The notes under the pieces were generated by a model, which was not told where the DNA came from, did no database searches, and was given only the letters and a program-made list of their open reading frames with translations. Source: Lunularia cruciata (Eukaryota > Streptophyta > Marchantiopsida > Lunulariales > Lunulariaceae). Taken from it: a stretch of 64,000 nucleotides of DNA. Numbering within the stretch: position 1 is the stretch's first letter; each line of letters opens with the position of its first letter. The stretch covers positions 40,463,493 through 40,527,492 of the forward strand of contig OX419759.1 of assembly GCA_948567375.1 (NCBI GenBank), written 5' to 3'. The position numbers were made by a program, and so were the translations under genes. Shown here one piece after another: positions 1-11,332 of this stretch.

Positions 1-2358
1 CCACACATACCCAAAGCTTGCCATTCTTTTTCTTCACAATGACAATTGGAGACACCCATTCTGAATTCTCTACCTCAAAGATAAATCCAGCCTCCTTGAG
101 CTTATCAATCTCCTCCTTCACAACCAAAGATATTGGTGGGCTAATGCGACATTGTTTTTGGCGGATTGGTCTTTCATGTGACTCCACCTCTATCTTGTGC
201 TCCTCCAAGGTGACTTCCTTCAAATCCTTGTAACTAAAAGCAAACACATGGATGAACTTGCGGAAAATCTCCTCAAATCTCACCTTCTCCTCCTTGGTAA
301 CATTTGGGCCATACTTGAGGGTAGATAACCTTCTCTCTACCTCCTCAAGTGTCAATGGTGATTTTTCTGGGTCCTTCAAAACCCCTGGCTTAGGTGAAAA
401 ATCCATAGCACACCAAGGATACACATCTGAATCAGATTCAGATTCATCTTCCTCCGTGGAAGTCTCCTCTTCCATGCTTGTGTCCACAATCTGATTCCCA
501 ATAATCAGAAGATGGTGTATTTGAATGTGAAGTGTTGGTGGTGTTAGTCACAGGAACTGTGACTCTATGGTTTGGTGGCCCAATCCTCAAGTACCCTTTG
601 TGTCATCGATCAGTTGTGTGTGCTGCTCTCAACCATGGCCTCCCAAGAAGTAAGTCATAGCTTGAATCCTTCAAGACTTGGAAAGTCATGAGATTTTGAA
701 CTCCCATAACTAAAACTACCACTTTATCCATCACCCCTACTGGTCGAACTTGTTGCTTGTTTGCCATGCTCACCACAAATGTTGAAGGTCTTGAGAGTAT
801 CATACCCAACTTCTTCATCAACCTTTCTGACATGGCATTTACTGATGATCCTCCATCAACCAATGCATCCTTGATGTTGTGACCATTCACCCTCACATCA
901 ATCTCGGAGGCATATTCACAAGCCTCCCATGGTGCTAGCTTGGCATCCACCATCTCTATTGATACTGGAGCTTTTGCCTTTTTCTTCTTCTTGCTCCTTG
1001 TAGAACTCAAACCACCTGTAAGCTCTTTTCTCAAGGTAGGGTTCAAAGCAATCAATTGGCACACAGTGATGTTAGCCTTGTGACTACCAACATCCTCCAA
1101 CACATTGTAGTTCAATTGTTGCTTTGAAATCAAGAAATCCTCCATCCCCAACTTCTTCCTTGGAGTCTTTGTTGTTGATGGTGTTGAGGTGCGAGTGATC
1201 CTAGTAGACATGGGAGTATCCTTGCTTGGAGTAAATCCTTGAGAAGAGTGAACATCCTCTGCAAAACGAGCTCTCTTCTTCTCTTGTGCCAAAAGCTCCA
1301 AATTAAGACTCTTGGAGTTTGAGCACTCTCCCTTCTCATACTTGCTCTCCACCACATCTATGGATGCTATCCCCTTACCTTTGTTTGGATTAGGAGCCAC
1401 TTGGGTTTCACTACCACCCTCTTTCCCTCTATTGGATCCCTCATAACCCCTTCCTCCATGGTAAGTGGAATTTGGGCAATTCCTTTGGATATGGCCTCTT
1501 CCTCCACAACCAAAACAATTTCTATCATTGAAATTGTTGGCTGGTTGACCTTCTCTATATGGATAGTTTCCATAACTCCTAGGCCCTCTCCCTACATTCT
1601 GATCCACCTCTCTCTTCTCCCATAGTTGCACCACATTGATCTTGAGATCCGCAAGTTGTTCTGTGATGGTTTGAAGTGGATCCTTTGGTGGAGTTGCAAG
1701 AATTGGAGAAACCACTACTTGTGGTGCAACCCTTGTCACTAAATTATCAGAAGTTCCACCATACTTGTAGCCTTGAGGAGGATGCACAACCTCCTTCACC
1801 ACCAAATCACTCTCATCTCCTTCCAAACTCTCCTCCATACGAATTGTAATCTTGATAGCTTCAACCTTGGAAGAAGGTTTCTCATATCTCTCCTTGCTTC
1901 TAATTTGTGGTCTCAACCCTCCCACAAAATTCTTGGTGACCATGGCCCCTATGCCAATCATTGTAGTCTCTACATCATCTCCACCCTTCCTCAACACTAT
2001 GCAAAATCTGGACTCTAACTTTTCCACTCTTTCCACATAGACTCTCACTTTCTCTCCATCTCCTTGCTTGAGAAATGTAACCTCACTCATCAATCGCTCA
2101 TAACTCTCATCAGGAAGAAAGTTCTCAATGAGTGTTGAAGTCAAAGTCTCCCAAGACTCCTCTTTCCCATCTCTCCTCTCTCTCTTTTGGTATTCTGACT
2201 CATACCATGTAAGTGTTGCATCCTCAAAGAAATTTGGTAATAGTGAGGCCCACTCATTCTTCCTCCTCTCATTGTTTTATGCAAGCTCTCTTGAAGTCTC
2301 TCACAAAGGCCTCCACATCTTCTCCATCCTTGCCAAAGAAAACCAGAAGTTTCCTCAT
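1..2358 (-). pseudogene. gag-protease-RT polyprotein of element A, broken
   Basis: The likely gag start is the ATG ending at 2358, matching the start in B at 29582. A 2-nt deletion near 2278 relative to B shifts the frame. From 2144 to 603 the frame is open for 513 codons. It holds the gag capsid region (TWYESEYQKRE-type and NFLPDESYERLM-type motifs), a CCHC zinc knuckle (CFGCGGRGHIQRNC) and an aspartic protease (ALVDGGSSVNAM; D-G-G instead of the usual D-T/S-G). At 603-605 a Trp codon present in B has become TGA. Beyond it the frame resumes with the acidic linker and the N-terminal fingers of reverse transcriptase (SPIVIVKKKNGK) before the window ends. gag, protease and pol appear to share one frame in this family, unlike F/G. 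Confidence 0.88.
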
Positions 2359-2594
2359 CTTAACCTCTCACTATCTTTCTCTTCTCTCAATTTTTCTTTT
2401 TCTCATTTCTTTTCTCTCACTCTATAACAAATAGAGAATATACATGACTAACACCATTTGAGAGTAATCCACCCTAGGGAACACAAAAGGTTCAGGTTGC
2501 TCCAAGATTTCTATAGCAACATCAAATCCTAGAGTGCATATTAATTGAACCCTCATGGATAGTTTATCCATAAGTTGAAAGATTATCTCCATCA

Positions 2595-3068
2595 TTAATC
2601 TTGAGAACTAGCTGATGAAGGTGATAGTATTTTTGTAGTTTTACTAAGACTCTCTCCAAGATCCTTCACCAAAGTCTCCAAAAGTGCTTTTACTCCACTA
2701 CAATCATGTCCTTTTGGAAGTCCTTCCACTTCACAAACCTCACACAACTCCTTGGTCTTAGATCTTCTCCCTCTCAATCTTGGTGAAGAAGGTCCAACAT
2801 GCAAACCCAAGTCAAGTAAGCCTCTCCTTTCCCTCAATCTCTTGCTCTCAAAGGTCAATAGACATGAACTTGCCTTATGTCCGTTCTCTCCACACATAAA
2901 GCACTTAGACTCACTCTTTCCTCCAAGTGGTCTAGGTTTTTGGATCCTCTCAACACTCTCTTCAAATTCTATTGTAAACTCTCTTTTCCTCAAATCCACC
3001 CCTACAATCACCTCAAACCTTTGGGGAACCTTGCATAATCTCAATTTCCACTCTTGATGACCATCCAT
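2595..3068 (-). CDS. Leader ORF with CCHC zinc knuckle, between LTR and gag of element A
   Basis: A 157-codon open frame lies about 240 nt upstream of gag within the element's leader. It contains a retroviral-type zinc knuckle (CFMCGENGHKASSC, about residues 56-69), a second Cys/His cluster (CEVCEVEGLPKGHDC, about residues 108-122), and a Leu-rich, Ser-rich tail. A homologous but damaged copy is at the same place in B (28863-29340). An overlapping frame (3198-3013) reads MRSLRSTKNMFECLDSSWEH, so the true N-terminus may come from further upstream with a frameshift here. I do not recognise a named family. The domain before the knuckle looks like a nucleic-acid-binding gag-like or DUF4283-like layout (weak inference). 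It could be an accessory protein or a captured host exon. Confidence 0.5.
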   Translation of the reverse strand: MDGHQEWKLRLCKVPQRFEVIVGVDLRKREFTIEFEESVERIQKPRPLGGKSESKCFMCGENGHKASSCLLTFESKRLRERRGLLDLGLHVGPSSPRLRGRRSKTKELCEVCEVEGLPKGHDCSGVKALLETLVKDLGESLSKTTKILSPSSASSQD

Positions 3069-3941
3069 GTTCCCAAGATGAATCTAAACACTCAAACATG
3101 TTTTTTGTTGATCTCAAACTCCTCATGCATGAGATTTCCACTCTACAAAATTGACCCTTCCTCACAATGTCACTCAAATCTCCCAACCAGTATGTCATAG
3201 TCCTCTAAAATTCTGCACACTTGATCACAACTCTAGGGCGTCCATCCCTACAAAATTTCAGATCTTTTCATTGAGCCATTTGGCCTAGACACATTTCTAT
3301 TCAGCACTCATATTTCAGATTTGGTCTCAAAACCACCCCCCTCACTTCAAAAACTCATTTCTCCGTGCGCAAGAATGATCTCTCTGTAATTTTGTTGGCA
3401 GCAGGTAGGATACAATGCATTGAATTTTCTTGGAAATTTTCAGGACAATTCACTGACAATTGAAGAAATGGCAGACTCTGTACAATTTTCCAGAGAGCAT
3501 GCAGTTGCAAGAGCACTTTACCCTATCAACTTTCAAAAATTCTAGCCCAGTGCACATAGTAGCTCTCACAATTATTTCAAGTGTGATAACTGAAAGATAA
3601 CCCAAAGTATCATAAGAGTGATAACTGAAAAATAATCCAAGGTATCATGTGTAGAAATTTCAAATCCAGATCTCAAACTTGAGATTTTGCCCAAAATCAC
3701 CTTAATCCCCAATATCTGCAATCCACCTCACACAATCTCTCCAATTCCCCTCATGTGTACAAGATGTACCAAATCACTTCAAAGACATCATAATGAACTA
3801 CAAGGTATACAAATGGATCTTGGTTCTCTAACATAAGTTCAGCCCTCTCCTCTCCTAATGTTCTCTCCAAGTGAGCTCTCATAGCCTCCTTCTGCCTAAT
3901 GTAGAATTGAACGTGGAACATTATCTTGTCTTCTAGAGAGG

Positions 3942-3958
3942 TCTCGGCAACGGAACCA
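3942..3958 (-). other. Primer-binding site of element A (tRNA-Asp type)
   Basis: Six bases inside the 5' LTR, the minus strand reads TGGTTCCGTTGCCGAGA. This closely matches the complement of the plant tRNA-Asp 3' end (TGGCGCCGTTGCCGGGG, from memory), with a few mismatches. The same site is in B at 28015-28033. Confidence 0.65.
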
Positions 3959-3964
3959 AAAATG

Positions 3965-4654
3965 TGAACCAGCCTGTCTCTTACTCAGGATGAACCTCTG
4001 ATGGCTATTATGGTAGCGCATTATGGACTAAGAAGGCAAGGAACCCCAACTCCATCATACTCCTCCAAGGCTAACACTCCAAGACTCAAGACATTGCTCA
4101 CTAGAGAACTCAATGAGAGAGAGTTAGTTGCAAATGAAAGGATGATGAGTACCTCCTCACCCCTTGTTTATATACTTGTGAAATAGTTACGTACCAAAGT
4201 TACTAATTACCGTAGTAACTCAAGTTACTAGACTAAAAGTCAAGTAAAGTCAAAAAATAGAAAGGAATATCCATTCACATGGGCATATCCCCCTAAGCAT
4301 GTGGTCTTATCTTGACCCAACCACTAAGTCAAGGATTCCTTCACATGGGCTATCCTTGGACTAAAGAAGAATCCAAAACAAAAAGGCTTGCGGGCCCAAG
4401 AGTTCTCAACTCTTTCCTCAAAGCCAAGCACCTAGGAATAATACCAAGTCAACACACTAAAATCCAAAATAGTGGTGCTCATCTTTTCCACTTCCTCTAA
4501 AGTAAGGTCCCCTCTATCTTAGCTATGACTAACTTTAGCTAACCATGACTAATATAGAACCATCCTTTATCTCTATATAAATAATATATCTTAAGTACTT
4601 GTAATACCAAGCTAAATATCACAATACCACACACATGCACAAATGGGTGTTACA
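3965..4654 (-). repeat. 5' LTR of element A
   Basis: This 690-bp repeat begins TGTAACACCC (minus strand, at 4654) and ends GGTTCA. It aligns along its whole length with the two 688-bp LTRs of element B. It carries a TATA-like stretch and the GA-rich segment seen in B. The outer edge abuts the coding sequence of element C at 4655, which fixes the insertion point. Confidence 0.9.
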
Positions 4655-7600
4655 GAACCCGAAGCCGAAGGTAAAAACGGTCAAATTGGGAAGAGTACCC
4701 CAATACGATATTGTAGCAGATCTGGCAGCCACAAATGCCAATGTTACATTCAAGCAATTGTGGGAAGATAACAAGCTGTACAAGAAGCAGCTGAATTTGG
4801 TACTCAAGAAGGTGAGATCGATGTCAAAGAAGGACCTGCCTGCTATCTATCGTATTGAACAAGAAGATTTGGGATCTCCCGAGGTAGACATGGAGATTGC
4901 AGGGTGCATGATCACATCGATACCCATTGATTTGGGATCCAATGTGAATGTCATGACCAAAGATACTACAAATCAACTGGGGTATCACATGTTTGAGCCA
5001 ACACCCCGAGTGTTGAAGTTTGCAGACCAAACCAGGAGACGGCCTTTGGGCATGCTGTCAAACATAACCACGATCATTGGAGGGGTTCCCTTCAAGTTGA
5101 ACTACATTGTGTTGCAACCAGTGACAAAGACAAGTTACCCTCTATTGATCGGAAGACCCTAGTTGTACAGTGCCCAAGTTGTGGTGGATTAGCATCAGCA
5201 GAAGTTAAGATTCAAGGACATTTTGTCCAAAGATCAGAAGCTGGTGATTGTGAGTTGGACAAAAGTTCCCCACCTTGGGGAAACAAGTTTGTCGGAAGAG
5301 GAGGACAAATCTGAAGACTCATCGTCTTCGTCCTCAGATGAATCCAAAGACGAAGTCCAAGTTAACTATTTGGAATGCTACGAGGTGGATGTCAAAGATG
5401 AAGATCCATATGACCTTGCCTTGGGTGAACCTGACTTGGAGGAAGGAGGTTTGATGGCAGCTTGCCTTGGGTTAAACCAAGTAAGCCATGTTGAAGGCAT
5501 CAACCCCGATGATTGTCAAGATGTTTTATTAACGGAAGGAAAAATTCTAAAAATTTCAAAGACAGTCACTTTGGAGGAGTTGGTAGGATACACTGCCCTA
5601 TTCATAGAATTCTAGGATGTATTTTCTTGTTCTATTGATCAAATGCCGGGTATTCCAAAATTTGGAGAACACCGAATTGATCTGGTTGAAGGTGCAGTTC
5701 CGGTTTGGCAGCGACAATACCGCCTGAACCCAAAGTACTCGCTTTTGGTGAAAGATGAAATCAATAAGTACTTAAGGGCCGGAATCATCTTCCCTATCTT
5801 AAGCAGTGAATGGGTTTCCCCCATTGTCATTGTTCCGAAGAAGAAAACAGTGAAGATCCGAGTGTGCCAAGACTTCCGGAAGTTGAACGCAGTCACAAGG
5901 AAAGATCATCATCCCTTGCCTTTTATCGATACAATTTTAGATCAGGTAGCGGGTCATCTTTGTTATAGCTTTCTCGATGGATTTTCAGGGTACAATCAAG
6001 TATCCATTCAAGAAGAGGACAAGGATAAAACCACCTTCACGACCAATTGGGGCACCTTTGCTTACAATCAAATTCCCTTTGGGTTGTGTAATGCTCCCGC
6101 TACTTTCCAGCGGATGATGAATTCAATCTTCAAAGATTTCTTGCAAAAATTTGTGGAAGTTTTCATTGATGATTTTCGTGTGTTCAAGCAAAGAGATGTA
6201 CATTTAGATTGCCTTTGCCAAATGTTTGAAAGGTGTTGTTTTGCCGGCTTATCATAACACCCGGAGAAATGCTTCTTTGCAATGAAGGAGGGAATTCTTC
6301 TGGGGCATCGGGTGTCAAGACGAGGTATTGAAGTCAATGTTGAGAAGGTTAAGATAATCACAGCTTTGGAATCACAAAAGAACCTTTGGGAGCTAAGAGC
6401 CTTCTTGGGACATGTCGGATACTATAGACGCTTTGTGTCAAATTATGCAGTGCTTGCTGCACCACTTACCAAGCTTCTGAAGAAATCCAAAGACTATCTG
6501 TGGGAAGCAAATCAAGAAGAAGCTTTCTAGGTGTTGAAGAAGAAGCTGGTTGAAGCACTAGTTATGAGGGCCCCAAATGAGGATATCCCTTTTCATGTAT
6601 ATGTGGACACTTCGTCCATGGCCATCGGAGTTGTCTTAAGTCAGAAGGACAAAAAGAAGAAGGACTACTCGGTGTATTATGCCAACCGCCAACTTTCAAT
6701 TTCTCAAAAGAACTATTCAACAGTTGAAAGAGAAGCACTCGGAATGGTGTATGCCTGCAAGAAAATTTGCCACTATCTATTGGGATACGAGTTTGTCTTC
6801 TATGTTGACCATTACGCATTGCAACATTTGGTCAAGAAGGCAGATTTATCCGAGCAAATTGCCAAATGGATCTTGTTGTTACAAGAATTCATGTATATTG
6901 TACAAGTAAGGAAGGGAGCTTTGCATTCAAATGCGGACTTCCTATCCAGGTTAGAAACTCAAGACCAAGAGTGGGAAATTGATGATCGGTGCCCTGATGA
7001 AGAGTTGTATCAATTATTAGCAATGCAAAGTACGAGGTATGCAGCTGAATATCATTATCTCCATACTCTCCATTGTCCTGAAGGGATGGACCCGGAGTAG
7101 AGGGCAGTCTTTCTCAGGAAGATGGGGCCGTACCAGCTCAAACACAACATTTTATTTAAGATGGGCAAAGACAAAGTACTTCGGCAATGCTGAGAGTCAT
7201 ACGAAGTAGGAGGACTGATTGAATCTTTACACTCTGAAACATCGGGAGGACACTATGCTCTGAAGAATACTGTAAAGAAAATTCTTTTGGTAGGGTATTG
7301 GTGGCCTACAATGTACAAAGACGTGCATGCTCATATCCAAAGCTGGGATGCTTGTCAGAGAACGGGGAAGCCGACGGCTACTTCTCAATGGCCTTTGAGA
7401 CCAATTTTGCCTTTGGCCCCATTTGAGAAATGGGGGATTGATTTTGTGGGTCCCATTCAACCAGTGACCCGAGTCACAAGAAAGCGGTACATTTTGGTTT
7501 GCACTGACTATGCTACCAAGATGGTCAAAGCTGAAGCAACTTGCAGAGATGATGCTGAAGCCATGGTGGAATTTTTCTTTCAAAACATCATCTCCCGATA

Positions 7601-8352
7601 TGGGTGTCCTCTGGAATTGGTCAATGACCAAGGAACACATTTTTTAAACTCTGTAATGGAGGCATTAACCAAGTACTTTCAGATTAAACATCGGAAGACG
7701 ACTCCTTATAACCCAAAAGCAAATGGCTTAACAAAAAAAGCGAATGGGTTACTTTGCAAAATTTTGAATAAGGTGACTGTCAATTATGCCTATGATTGGG
7801 ATACAAAATTACTAGCCGCGTTGTGGGCATATCAAACAACAAAAAAGATTACAACCAAACAAACTCCATACTTCTTGACATATGGCTTGCATCCCATACT
7901 GCCAGTTGAATTTGAAGTACCGACATATCGGATTCTTTGCAAAGAATGATTGTCGGAGGAAGAAAGTCAGGATCTTTGGATTCATCAATTGATGTGGTTA
8001 GAAGAGAAAAGAGATGATGCAATGCAAACCACAAAAGAAGTACAAGCACAGGGGAAAGTCGGGCACGATAAGCGAATCAAGCCTGTGGCTGTACATGAAG
8101 GAGATTGGTTTTGTTATATGACAATCACCGAATATTTTTTCCAAGCAAGGTGCATTTGAGATGGATGGGTCCCTATCGAGTTCTTCATCTTTATGAAAAT
8201 GGGTCCATGCAGCTTGAAGACTTGGAAGGTAATCCTTTTGCCACTTGAGTAAATGGGTGGAGAGTTTGGAGGTATTGGACCATAGACTCAGAAGTCTCTA
8301 AGACACCTGAGGTCTATGTTTGCAAGGACGCTCACATTTGAGGGAGGGGGTA
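4655..8352 (+). pseudogene. Ty3/gypsy element C: protease-RT-RNase H-integrase, nonsense-broken
   Basis: All recognisable domains lie in one reading frame and only in-frame stops interrupt it (at about 5161, 5190, 5613, 6255, 6528, 7098, 7947 and 8157). In order: protease (IDLGSNVNVM, the active-site motif degraded to D-L-G, ending PLLIGRP); reverse transcriptase (VCQDFRKLNAV, YSFLDGFSGYNQV, IPFGLCNAPATFQR, FIDDF active site near 6166); RNase H (VYVDTSSMAIGVVLS, STVEREALGMVYA); integrase (GYWWPTMYKDV, KWGIDFVGPI, NDQGTHF). One zinc-finger Cys of the integrase is Trp (SWDACQ) and the catalytic Glu is Lys (NGLTKKANG, about 7722-7748), so it is inactive. gag lies left of element A, outside the window. 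The end near 8350 is a G-rich polypurine tract directly before the 3' LTR. Confidence 0.92.
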
Positions 8353-8736
8353 TGTGGTGCCCACATTTTTTGTTTTTTTTTTAAATAAAGAAGGAGTGTA
8401 TAGAGAAGTTGGATTGCGTCTGTATGGCCAAAGAAGGCAAAGAAAAGAGTCTTTAGGATGAAACCCAAAGTAAAGTGACTTTGGGTCATAAGGCAAAGTA
8501 CTTGGAAATGCCCTGTCAGCATACAACCCAAAGTAAGGAGTCTTTGTATCGAGGGAGCTCAACTCGAGGCAAAGTCTGTCTAACAACCTTTTGTTGGGGC
8601 AAGAAATTCAAGAAGGGACCGTTCAAAAACCGGCGGCCCATACGCGCAAAGTATGATTGATAGTGACAAGTGCATGCAAGAGGTGTGATTTCTTGGTAGA
8701 AACTCAAAGTGAAGAAAGACAAAGAAAGCGCAACTC

Positions 8737-8744
8737 TATAAAAA
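8737..8744 (+). promoter_or_regulatory. TATA box of the giant LTR (element C)
   Basis: TATAAAAA lies in the context GCGCAACTCTATAAAAATTG. The same box and context occur in D (22458-22451). In both copies the first ATG of the LTR reading frame lies 158 nt further on. This places the reading frame downstream of the likely transcription start, in R-U5 rather than U3. Confidence 0.6.
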
Positions 8745-8901
8745 TTGAACTTGCAACAACGCAATGTCAAGAAATTTTCCTTTGCCATTGAGAAGTCATC
8801 CTGTAGGTGATTGTGGGAAGGGAAATAGAGTTGGAAACGCGCTAGTGTGTAAGGGAGAAGTGGCAAGAGTGAAACCGAGAGACAATGAGAAAGCATGACA
8901 G

Positions 8902-11332
8902 ATGGGAGGAGGAAAGAAGAACTCCAAATTTGCAGTGAGAAATCATGCAATTCGGTGGTTAGATGTGATTGTGAGGATCAAAGTCTTGAGCCGACTTTGG
9001 ATCACCTTCTTGGCGTGGAATTGGAACGTGAGTTTTCCAGGTTTCATGATAGAGATCATCGAGAGCAAGTGTCTTGATGGACCTGAGGAAGAAGGGAAGA
9101 GAGGAAATCCGGCTTGCTTGACAGAGTGGGATTGGAAGTTAGTACTCGGGAAGGAAGCAAGCACTGAGTAGGGTGCCACGTTCTTGGAGAAGGGAGAGAT
9201 AGCCGAGGAAACCCAAGAACAAAGGGATGCATTCTCATCAAAGTAGACAAAGAATGGGTACAAAGTGGAGAGTTACAAAGACCCTATCAAGAGAGGAATT
9301 GTGAGTGCTATGATGGCAATCCTGAAGCCGGAGAGAACAACCTATGTGATGAAACACCAAGCGGTGTTCTTTCACAAGTTGTTTGCAAGAGAACCAATTA
9401 ATTGGGCGAGGTGTTTCCATGGGAGGACGTGACAAATGGTGTGGAATCTACGGGATAAATCGCCTCCACATTACATCGTGCCGTTTGCACCTCATTTCTA
9501 CCTTGGGTTGAATTTGCTGAACTCGGCGGAGCGTAGTAGGATGGTGTCGCATTTCCATCCTAATTTGAGAAGGAAAGTCGATATAGAGGAGCAATAGTAC
9601 ATCCTACAAATTAGAAGCACCGATGAGTACTACAAGAAGACGGAGAAGAATGTGGAGATAGAAGTGAGTACTCCAAAATTGAAGAAGCAAAGTCAGTAGG
9701 GTGAAGCCAAAGACAAGACAAAACCTCGGAAGACAAGAAGAGGAAACCCGAGGCAAGGCATGGTGGTGATCGAGTTGGAAGATGAAGACTTGGAAGGTGG
9801 CGCCAAGCGCAAGACCAAAGACTCGGAACACAAGGAGGAGCCCGAGCTAACGCTACAGAGTGGAGATACGAGTAGCGACAGCAATGAAGGAGAAGAAATG
9901 ACATCGAGGCCAGCTGCTGTAGAGAAGGAAGAAGTGCAGGCAGAGCGAGGCCGAGGACAACATGAAGTTGGAAGATGAGATACCTGAGGCCAAAGAGAAG
10001 AAGATCGTAGTTCAGAAGGGATTCCACTCGAGACGTAAGGTGAAGTACAATGCCGGTCCAAGTAACATGAAAGAAGAAGCAGAAGAAAGCTTGAGAAGCG
10101 AGGCGTTCGTTCCGATATGAAGACTGCAGAGAAGAAGGTGAGTATCGGGTGAACACAAAGTATGAAGAGAAATTACTACACAAGAGGAAGTAGTAGCAAG
10201 CGATGGGGTCGAGTATTTGCGGGAGGTCGTGTGTCCATTGCTGGTGAAGTTAGAGCACAAGAAGAAGGAGATGCAGTCGACTTGTCTAGAGGTGAAGACT
10301 GTCTTGTAGGTGTTATCAAGATTAGAAGAAGAGAACTCGGAGTTGAAGAAAGTCATAACCCAAGGAGAGGAGGAAAGTGAAGTACTACGAGCGGAGGCAG
10401 TAGTGAGGACTCGGGTAGTTGAAGACCTGAAGAGAGAAGTGAGATATCGAGAAGAGCTTGTTAAGAAGAGCGACATAGCAAGGGAAAGGCAAGTAGTAGA
10501 GTATGAGATTTTGAAGCAGTAGTTTGCTGATTCAAGAGTAGAACTTATCCATGCTATGGCGAGAGTAGCAGCAAAGGATCAAGAGCTTGATAGGGTGATG
10601 GAGAGTGTCGAGGAGAAGAAGCAACTCTGGCAAAGAGAGTTAGCAGCACAATATAGGGAAGAAGAGAGATTATGAGAGTTACTTTGTAATCAGGAGGAGA
10701 AGATTGTACAGAAGGAGGAGAAGGAAACGGTGAAAGCCAAGTTCAAAATGGAGTTGGCCATGTATAGGGAGGACTGGCTTGCAGATTGGGAGTGAGAGAG
10801 GAAGATGCAATTGGAGCCGTTGAAGGAGATAGTCCTCAGAATGAACGTGATGCTGAGTACAGAGGCCAATGTTCGAATTGAAGAAATGCAATTGCACAAG
10901 TTGAAGTTGTTGGTGCAGGAGACAAGGCAAAGATAGGCAAAAGATACCAATTTGAGCGCACTGCTGATAAGTCTCCAGACTCGTGTAGATAGGAAAATCT
11001 TAGAGGTAGAAGACAATATTTTGATTAGATTAGACTTAGTGAAATTGGAGATAGAAAAACTTCGGAAAGATGTTAGAGCCAAACCCAAAGTAGATAACAT
11101 AAGAGTGCAAATGTCTTTGGAGTTACCAGTGGAGACATTAGAGAAGAGTGGGTCAAGAGATGAAGGTTTAGAAGGGCTACCCACTAGTGGAATTTCAGAT
11201 CAGGAAAGAGAATTGCTAGATCTGGTAGAAGAAGTAGAAGATATGAAACCCGAGGACAGAGTAGTAGGAAGTAAATTTACTTCGGGTTCAGGTTTGAAAG
11301 CCGATGATGAAGTAGACATTGGATTGGATTAG
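8902..11332 (+). pseudogene. LTR-internal coiled-coil protein ORF, copy in element C
   Basis: A sense-oriented reading frame starts MGGGKKNSKFAVRNHAI and ends ADDEVDIGLD-stop. The first about 270 codons look globular (motifs HQAVFFHKLFA, INWARCFHGR, PHYIVPFAPHFYLGLNL). An acidic, low-complexity stretch follows (ELEDEDLEGG, about 9760-9850), then a long Glu/Lys/Gln-rich coiled coil (for example EYLREVVCPLLVKLEHKKK and RVDRKILEVEDN). Several in-frame stops and at least one frameshift near 9940 break this copy. It aligns codon by codon with the D copy. Stops at 9169-9171 and 10520-10522 are shared with D. No family is recognised with confidence; the N-terminal part loosely recalls plant transposon-associated domains (weak inference). 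It is neither gag nor pol. Confidence 0.75.

Larger units (their letters stand above)
1..4654 (-). mobile_element. Ty3/gypsy element A, 5' part (cut by left window edge)
   Basis: Read on the minus strand, this is a 690-bp 5' LTR, a primer-binding site resembling the complement of tRNA-Asp, a long leader with a zinc-knuckle reading frame, then gag, protease and the start of reverse transcriptase, which leaves the window at position 1. It is collinear with complete element B (27321-35134) and clearly the same family. It has landed inside element C, whose protease coding sequence resumes directly at 4655. Its 3' LTR and second target-site copy lie outside the window. No chromodomain is seen in the related copy B, and the Asp-type primer site also argues for a non-chromoviral gypsy lineage (inference). 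Confidence 0.9.
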
